9,642 nt of DNA from an uncultured Faecalibacterium sp. (GTDB lineage: Bacteria > Bacillota > Clostridia > Oscillospirales > Ruminococcaceae), in assembly GCA_900765105.1 (NCBI GenBank), contig CAAFQM010000005.1, forward strand, positions 1 to 9,642, given 5' to 3'. A program made the translations under genes and the position numbers. Below are positions 4,749 to 9,642 of this stretch, one piece after another. The notes beneath the pieces are model-generated. The model was not told where the DNA came from. It made no database searches and saw nothing but the letters and a program-made list of their open reading frames with translations. Positions within the stretch are counted from its first letter, which is position 1. Each line of letters opens with the position of its first letter.

Positions 4749-7700
4749 GTGAAGCGATTCCCGGAAATTGCCCGGCGCGCAGTATCGCTGGCTCTTGCAG
4801 CAAGCATGAGCCTGTCGGTGCTGGCACCCTGTGCGTCTGCGGCGGTCACTGCCCGTGACCTTGAAAACAGCGTGGACGAACTGGGCAATGTGGATCTGAC
4901 GGACGAAGTGTTCAATGTTCCGGATGATACCGCTGCAAAGCCTGAGATCAGGGAGACGACGGAAGAGCCGGAGTTCCCTGCCGTGGAGGACGACGACCTG
5001 ACCGAAGAACAGCTGGCCGAGCAGGCAGTTGTGGACGAGGCAGGCCATACAGAGCACACCCCGGACACCGACGCGGAGCCGGTGTACGAACAGCCCGCCA
5101 CCTGCGCCGAGCGCGGCTATGCCATCTACCCCTGCAGCTTTACGCTGGAGCAGGAGGACGGCACGGTGGCGCACTGCTACCATCAGGTCGTGGTATGGCT
5201 CCCGCTGGCAGACCACGAGTGGGGCGAGTGGCAGGAGCCTGACGATGCAGACAGCCAGAAATACCGCGTGTGCACCGTCTGCAATGCTGTGGAATATGAG
5301 GACGGCACCGTTGTGACGCCCGGCGGTATTCCCGTTACCGACCCCGACCAGCCCGAATGGCTGCCGGGGGACGGGCAGGTTGATGCTTGTGGTTTGGGGG
5401 ATTATGTCAAACAGCAATTCAATAAGGTTGTAGACGGCGTTAAGAACGCGTACAACGAATTAAAAAATGATCTTGATGAGAAGATCAAAGAAGCAGAAGC
5501 AAACGCTCAGAAAACACTGGATGAAAAATATCCGGACGATCATGATCCGAGCAAATCGAACGTTCTGAAACAAATAGAAAAGCACGATGCGACGTGCCTG
5601 ACAGACGGATATATCAAGTACAAGTGTACGAGAACGGATAAAAAGCGTGTAAGTTCTTCAACCAATAATCCGATTAAGGGTATCTATAATGCATTGCCTA
5701 AAAGCTGGAAGACAAAGGTGCAGAATACGCTGAAAAGCAATGGTTTGGGGGAGTTGGCCAACCAGCTTGGAAACGACAAATTTACACTTACTTTTGATGT
5801 TCCGCTGACCTGTGAACATGATGAGAACAACCCGATCGTTGTTGAAACCGGAAAGGCTGCTGGCCACAAGTTCCCGGATGAGAATGACCCGGCAAACTGG
5901 ATAGAGACGAAAAAACCGACCTGCACGGAAGACGGCGTAGAGACCCTGACCTGCACCAGATGTAATGGCGAGGAAGAAGGCGGCATAAAGACCCACGCCA
6001 TCCCGCACGGGAATGTTAGACACCAGTGGGACAAGATAGGCTCGGTTGCTGCAACCTGCGAAGAGGAAGGTTATGACCTCTACGAATGCAGCGTGTGCAA
6101 GACGACCAAAAAGGAAAAGACCGCAGAAAAGCTGGGCCATCTTTTTACAAATTATGTAGACGACGGAAAGCCCGCCTGCCAGCCCCAGAGCAAAACGGCA
6201 ACCTGCGACCGCCCAGGCTGTAATGCAACCGATACGCAGACCAGCGCTGCTTTGGTGCCCCACGAATTTACGGAGTGGACGGTTGATCAGGAACTTTTGG
6301 GTCAAGCGCTGTATTATAAATCCACCTGTAATATCTGCCATGAAGAGACCAAGCGGATCAATGTTGCAGAGAAAAAGCTGGACGAACTGGATAAAGCACT
6401 GGACAAAGACCCGACGCAGATGTCGAACAGTGAACTGACCGACATCGTTACCCTTTACAACGCGGCAAAGGCTGCTATTTCCTTGATGGATAAAGTCGGC
6501 GTGAATGTGGACTCTTACCAGAAGCGTCTGGATGATATGAAGACTCGCTATGACGCTGTTCAGCACGAATCCGAACAGCGCCTTGCACTGGCAGCTGCCA
6601 AGGAAGCAGTCAAGCAGGCGGAAGACCTGATCAACGGCAAAGACCCTGCCAATATGTCCAACGAGGACATGGCCGCTGTGATCGCAGCCTACACGGCAGC
6701 GGAAACTGCCGTGAATCAGTTGGACGACAGCAATGCAGGCAAGGCCGAGCTGAAAACACGGCTCGCCGCGCTGAAAAAGACCGTGGAACAGATCGAAGCT
6801 AAGTATGCCCAGAAGGTCATTGAAGATATCTGGAACAAGCTGAAGAACGGCGAGCTGGATAAATCCCAGCTGGAAGCGTTCAAAAAGGTGCTGGAAGATC
6901 TGAAACCCATTATCCCTGACAGCCTGAAGGAAAGCTATGAGCAGGTCGTGGATGCAGTGGATGCTGCCATCAAGGCCATCGACCTGGTAAATAACGCCAG
7001 CGCACTGATCAAAAAGCTGCAGGAAGAGATCAAGAACGGCAACATCAGTCAGGATACCATCAAGCAGCTGCAGGAACTGGTCAAGCAGGCCAGGGATCTG
7101 GTCGACCAGATCAAGGAAAACCCCATCCTGAAGAACGCTGTGGACACGATCATCAAGAACGCAGAAAAAGCCCTGAAGGAAGCTGCCGCCAACAAGGCGC
7201 TGGACGCCCTGAAGGAAGCCATCAAGAACGGCGATCTGTCCAAGATCGACGAGGCGTTCGATCAGGCGCAGAAAGCCATTGATGAACTGCGCCCCTATGC
7301 TCCGGATGTGGCGGATAAGCTCAGCAAAGCACTGGAAGAGATCAAAAAGACCTATATCCACGGCATCAAGGACGAGCTGGAAAAGGCGCTGAAAGACGGT
7401 ACTTATCAGGAAAAGCTGGACAAGCTCAAGGATGTGGTCAAAAAGTACGAGGACATGATCAAGGAGCTCGATGTTTCCGGTGCCTTGAAAGAGCTGTGGG
7501 ACACCATCCTGAACGAAGAACTGACCAAGCTGATCACGGATATGGCCAACGAGATCAACAAGATCGTCAACGATAAGGACATGTCCGCGCTGGAAAAGAT
7601 CGCCGCTCTGAACAAGCTCAGCGACGATCTGCACAAGCAGCTGGAAGACATCGTCGGCAAGGACCGCGCCGATAAGCTGCTGGAACCCTTTGACAAACTG

Positions 7701-9335
7701 ATCGAACAGGCCAAGGAGACCGTGGCAAAGGCTGCCGCCGCTGCAGGCAATTCCCTCATCAAGGAAGCGCTCAAGGCCATCAAGCAGGCAGTGGACAGCG
7801 CTGAAAGCAAGGAAGACGCCATCAACCAGATGGAGAGCATCTACGATCAGGCGCACGAACTGCTGACCAAGGCCGGTATGTCCGATGAGGACGCGACCGC
7901 AAAGCTGGAGCCGGTGCGCTCGGCCATCGACAGCGTGAAAAAGCTGCTGGACGAGTCTTTCGTCTCGATGGATACCATCAAGGCGGCAGTGGATGTGCTG
8001 GTGGATGCCATGCTGGAAAGCGACACCATCGAGGGTGGCCTGCACGATCTGGTGCGGGCAGTGCTGGACGGCAAGAACCTTGACCCCGCCGTGACCCGTG
8101 CGATCCTTGTGGTCGCCCGTGACGTTCTGAAAAAGGCAGACTGGAGCAGGCTGACCCCCAGCCTGCTGGACGACGTGATGGACATGGCCATTGATAAGGT
8201 CAAGGAAAAGATCAGCAAGAAGTACATCAGCCCTGTTGCCAAGGTTGCAAACGAGCTGATCGACGAGCTGAAACCCACCATGAACGACCTTATGCACAAG
8301 GAAGTGGGGCAGGATACGATCGATAAGGTGCGCGATGTGTTCCTGAAGGCACTCGACAACGGCATTGACGGCATTGATAAGGGCAAGAGCCGCGAAGATC
8401 TGCTGAATACGGCCCGCGATGACCTGCTCGGACTCAGCCCGGTGGTCTCTGCCGAGCTGAAGCGTATCGGTGCCAAGGCTGCCGAGAGCATCAATCAGGA
8501 AATGCACGATAAGGTCGAGGCAGCACTGCCCGGCGTGATCCTGCCGGATCTGATCGGCGACCTGATCGGTAATCTGGCCGAGGATATCGTCAACGACGAG
8601 ATCGGCAAGGAAGACCCGAAGATCACGGCTGAGATCGACAAGTATGTCAGATATCTCACCTGCCCGGGCCACAAGCATGCTACCCGCATTTCGCAGGCTC
8701 AGGGCTGCACGTCCGATGAGATCACGGAAGATTACTGCGTCCGCTGCGGCTGGGTGTTCAGCAGCACCAAGACTGCGCCCGCACTGGGCCATGACCCGAT
8801 GCTCGTGCCCGGCGTGGAGCCCACCCAGGATATGGACGGCCTGACCGACGGCGTCCAGTGTGCCCGTTGTGGCGCATGGCTCGAGCCGCAGGAAGTGCTC
8901 CCGGCCCTGAATCCCGAGTACGACAAGTGGTTCGTCAAGGCCGATGTCACCGCCGAGACGGTCAAGGCCACCGGTTACCAGAGCCAGCAGAAGCTGGACG
9001 AAGCCATCGACAGCGCCCTGAAGAAGGCTGGTTTCGAGCCTGCCAACAGCGAGCGGTTCCTCGCTCAGGTGCGCACCAACCTTGAAATCGATGAAGGCTA
9101 CATCCTGCCCAACGACCGTTACCCCGAAGAGGGTGTGACCGGCATGGTCAGGTTCCCGGCCAAGGCCCCCGGCAAGGACGGTACCTACTACGCAGTACAG
9201 GTGGTCACCGCTGATAACCACGGCTATAACGCCGGCGACATTGTTGTCACCCCGCTCACCGTCACCAAAGAAGGCATCAGCCTCAAGACCGGTGTGCAGG
9301 CAGTGGTTGCCATTGCATGGAAGCCCAATAACTAA
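4749..9335 (+). CDS. Giant secreted protein with CxxC modules and long helical repeat region
   Basis: A 1528-aa exported protein I cannot assign to a named family. Residues 1-31 are a Sec signal peptide (basic start, core AVSLALAAS..., cleavage near ASA/A), followed by an acidic linker to about 115. Residues 119-530 hold cysteine modules of the 'ATC..(E)DG....C..C' type seen in Clostridia surface proteins, with pairs C175-C178, C402-C405, C447-C450 and C527-C530. Residues 531-1304 contain no cysteine and are almost wholly amphipathic helix with degenerate repeats. C1305-C1374 brings back the modules (C1330-C1333, C1371-C1374), and 1390-1528 is a probably beta-rich end. There is no LPxTG, C-terminal membrane segment or recognisable cell-wall domain, so anchoring is unknown. 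It is probably a structural or adhesive surface protein; that is inference. The start is GTG 4749, set by AAAGGAGG. It has its own terminator and a likely monocistronic transcript. Codon use is distinctly AT-richer between about 5385 and 6500. Confidence 0.93.
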   Translation: MKRFPEIARRAVSLALAASMSLSVLAPCASAAVTARDLENSVDELGNVDLTDEVFNVPDDTAAKPEIRETTEEPEFPAVEDDDLTEEQLAEQAVVDEAGHTEHTPDTDAEPVYEQPATCAERGYAIYPCSFTLEQEDGTVAHCYHQVVVWLPLADHEWGEWQEPDDADSQKYRVCTVCNAVEYEDGTVVTPGGIPVTDPDQPEWLPGDGQVDACGLGDYVKQQFNKVVDGVKNAYNELKNDLDEKIKEAEANAQKTLDEKYPDDHDPSKSNVLKQIEKHDATCLTDGYIKYKCTRTDKKRVSSSTNNPIKGIYNALPKSWKTKVQNTLKSNGLGELANQLGNDKFTLTFDVPLTCEHDENNPIVVETGKAAGHKFPDENDPANWIETKKPTCTEDGVETLTCTRCNGEEEGGIKTHAIPHGNVRHQWDKIGSVAATCEEEGYDLYECSVCKTTKKEKTAEKLGHLFTNYVDDGKPACQPQSKTATCDRPGCNATDTQTSAALVPHEFTEWTVDQELLGQALYYKSTCNICHEETKRINVAEKKLDELDKALDKDPTQMSNSELTDIVTLYNAAKAAISLMDKVGVNVDSYQKRLDDMKTRYDAVQHESEQRLALAAAKEAVKQAEDLINGKDPANMSNEDMAAVIAAYTAAETAVNQLDDSNAGKAELKTRLAALKKTVEQIEAKYAQKVIEDIWNKLKNGELDKSQLEAFKKVLEDLKPIIPDSLKESYEQVVDAVDAAIKAIDLVNNASALIKKLQEEIKNGNISQDTIKQLQELVKQARDLVDQIKENPILKNAVDTIIKNAEKALKEAAANKALDALKEAIKNGDLSKIDEAFDQAQKAIDELRPYAPDVADKLSKALEEIKKTYIHGIKDELEKALKDGTYQEKLDKLKDVVKKYEDMIKELDVSGALKELWDTILNEELTKLITDMANEINKIVNDKDMSALEKIAALNKLSDDLHKQLEDIVGKDRADKLLEPFDKLIEQAKETVAKAAAAAGNSLIKEALKAIKQAVDSAESKEDAINQMESIYDQAHELLTKAGMSDEDATAKLEPVRSAIDSVKKLLDESFVSMDTIKAAVDVLVDAMLESDTIEGGLHDLVRAVLDGKNLDPAVTRAILVVARDVLKKADWSRLTPSLLDDVMDMAIDKVKEKISKKYISPVAKVANELIDELKPTMNDLMHKEVGQDTIDKVRDVFLKALDNGIDGIDKGKSREDLLNTARDDLLGLSPVVSAELKRIGAKAAESINQEMHDKVEAALPGVILPDLIGDLIGNLAEDIVNDEIGKEDPKITAEIDKYVRYLTCPGHKHATRISQAQGCTSDEITEDYCVRCGWVFSSTKTAPALGHDPMLVPGVEPTQDMDGLTDGVQCARCGAWLEPQEVLPALNPEYDKWFVKADVTAETVKATGYQSQQKLDEAIDSALKKAGFEPANSERFLAQVRTNLEIDEGYILPNDRYPEEGVTGMVRFPAKAPGKDGTYYAVQVVTADNHGYNAGDIVVTPLTVTKEGISLKTGVQAVVAIAWKPNN
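5385..6500 (+). other. AT-rich compositional patch inside the large gene
   Basis: Within one unbroken frame, codon use switches near 5385 from G/C-ending to many A/T-ending codons, including TTA, ATA, AGA, TCA and GTA that are rare elsewhere in the window. Counted by hand, bases 5401-5460 hold 23 G/C of 60 and 5641-5700 hold 21 of 60, against 40 of 60 at 8041-8100. The shift is sharp on the left, strongest up to about 5870, and fades towards 6500. It covers residues about 213-580 (a helical linker and several cysteine modules), which suggests recombination or domain import. Confidence 0.7.
6375..6809 (+). repeat. Two-copy protein repeat (78-residue offset) in the large protein
   Basis: Residues about 543-610 and 614-687 align as a duplication: KDPTQMSNSELTDIVTLYNA (553-572) against KDPANMSNEDMAAVIAAYTA (631-650), with Lys553 and Lys631 exactly 78 residues apart, followed by similar A-x-L-x-D and long Lys/Arg-rich helices. 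The DNA of the copies has diverged, so this is an old duplication rather than a recent tandem one. Confidence 0.7.
6819..7523 (+). repeat. Degenerate tandem helical repeats, four units, in the large protein
   Basis: Residues 691-925 contain four related units, each starting with a helix that ends in a turn KNG or KDG: Gly701 (KNGELDKS), Gly764 (KNGNISQD), Gly828 (KNGDLSKI) and Gly884 (KDGTYQEK). Spacings are 63, 64 and 56 residues. Each turn is followed by a long Lys/Glu/Leu/Asp helix. Similar helical pairs without the NG turn continue to about residue 1070. This suggests a rod-like stack or coiled coil. Confidence 0.65.
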
Positions 9336-9349
9336 ACCTATACGCGCTG

Positions 9350-9380
9350 AAGGCATCCGCAGAAATGCGGGTGCCTTTTT
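9350..9380 (+). terminator. Intrinsic terminator of the large gene
   Basis: AAGGCATCCGCA (9350-9361) pairs with TGCGGGTGCCTT (9366-9377) around a GAAA tetraloop, with one T-G wobble, and is followed by a T-run to 9380. It starts 14 nt after the TAA. A further inverted repeat, CTATACG (9338-9344) with CGTATAG (9390-9396), encloses the hairpin. The layout mirrors the terminator at 3376-3409. Confidence 0.92.
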
Positions 9381-9438
9381 GTATACCCCCGTATAGATAC
9401 CCTTGAAATGCATAATAATGGAATATTTACATTTAAAA

Positions 9439-9454
9439 TTGCATAAAGATGCAA
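9439..9454. promoter_or_regulatory. Perfect inverted repeat, possible operator
   Basis: TTGCAT (9439-9444), AAAG, ATGCAA (9449-9454) form a 16-bp symmetrical site in a very AT-rich stretch, about 52 bp upstream of the -35 of the next promoter. Its size suits a dimeric regulator, but AT-rich sequence yields such repeats by chance. Confidence 0.35.
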
Positions 9455-9505
9455 ATTGACCCAAAAGCCGTGTCAAATCCCTGTAAGGTTTGGCGGTTTT
9501 CTGCA

Positions 9506-9533
9506 TTGACGAAAAATCCGCACGGCGTATAAT
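9506..9533 (+). promoter_or_regulatory. Strong sigma-A promoter for the last gene
   Basis: TTGACG (9506-9511, five of six) and a perfect TATAAT (9528-9533) are spaced by 16 bp. Transcription would start near 9540, giving an untranslated leader of roughly 88 nt before ATG 9628. This is the best promoter in the window by match to consensus. Confidence 0.87.
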
Positions 9534-9563
9534 AAAAGCATCAACCGCGAACCAAAGACAGAG

Positions 9564-9585
9564 GATGCGAAGGGAAATGCGCATC
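9564..9585 (+). promoter_or_regulatory. Hairpin in the leader of the last gene
   Basis: GATGCG (9564-9569) pairs with CGCATC (9580-9585) across a 10-nt A/G-rich loop, AAGGGAAATG, in the predicted leader RNA. No known riboswitch class is recognised. The AAGGG loop could mimic or compete with a ribosome site, but the real AAAGGAG (9611-9617) is separate. Confidence 0.35.
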
Positions 9586-9627
9586 AGAGAACAAAAGTGT
9601 ATTTTTATTAAAAGGAGCGCGTTTATC

Positions 9628-9642
9628 ATGAAAAAGGAAAAC
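9628..9642 (+). CDS. Start of an unidentified gene (3' end outside window)
   Basis: ATG 9628 follows AAAGGAG (9611-9617) with a 10-nt spacing and lies downstream of a near-consensus promoter. Only MKKEN is visible, so no function can be given. A lysine-rich start would fit a signal peptide, but five residues cannot show it. Confidence 0.75.

Noticed and set aside
4742..4858. ATG 4742 as a start or upstream reading frame
   Set aside because: It is one base from the ribosome site, in another frame, and stops after 38 codons; GTG 4749 has correct spacing and leads into a signal peptide.
5658..9629. A 1323-codon open frame on the minus strand, antisense to the large gene
   Set aside because: It is in exact codon register with the sense gene, so it stays open only because the sense codons TTA, CTA and TCA are absent; it ends at the first TCA codon, in the AT-rich patch. 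It has no matching ribosome site, and the sense frame has a signal peptide, ribosome site and terminator.

Overview
The window looks like chromosome of a gut Clostridia, most likely Faecalibacterium or a close Oscillospiraceae relative. The evidence is GC-rich coding with strong G/C third positions, Gram-positive style AAAGGAGG ribosome binding sites, secreted proteins without outer-membrane features, and nested 'CCCTCTC...GAGAGGG' palindromic elements between genes. I remember that repeat style from Faecalibacterium, but no database was searched, so the genus is an inference. There is no rRNA, tRNA, CRISPR array, transposase or phage gene, and no gene-free stretch over 300 bases.

Left part (1-3409), all on the + strand. 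The last 31 codons of an esterase-like alpha/beta hydrolase are followed by a 141-bp palindromic element, a complete 251-aa esterase with a GCSLG nucleophile elbow, a second and longer copy of the element in opposite orientation, a 435-aa ATP-grasp ligase, and a 238-aa secreted protein with LolA-like traits. A strong intrinsic terminator closes the run. Two esterases beside an ATP-grasp ligase suggest a small, uncharacterised acyl, ester or peptide pathway; its substrate cannot be read from the sequence.

Middle part (3412-4592). A good promoter starts immediately after the terminator and drives a MYG1-family DHH phosphohydrolase (275 aa). Its end overlaps the start of a 99-aa GIY-YIG nuclease by 14 nt, so the two are almost certainly one transcript.

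Right part (4593-9642). A GTG-started gene encodes a 1528-aa exported protein: signal peptide, acidic linker, cysteine-rich CxxC modules, a cysteine-free helical region of about 770 residues with degenerate tandem repeats, more CxxC modules, and a final domain I do not recognise. Part of its N-terminal half (from about 5385) is clearly AT-richer than its surroundings and looks like a mosaic insertion. After a terminator comes an AT-rich spacer with a small inverted repeat, a near-consensus promoter and an approximately 88-nt leader to a gene of which only five codons (MKKEN) are inside the window.

The most interesting items are the giant secreted protein with its compositional mosaic, the esterase/ATP-grasp cluster, and the oppositely oriented palindromic elements around the esterase gene.
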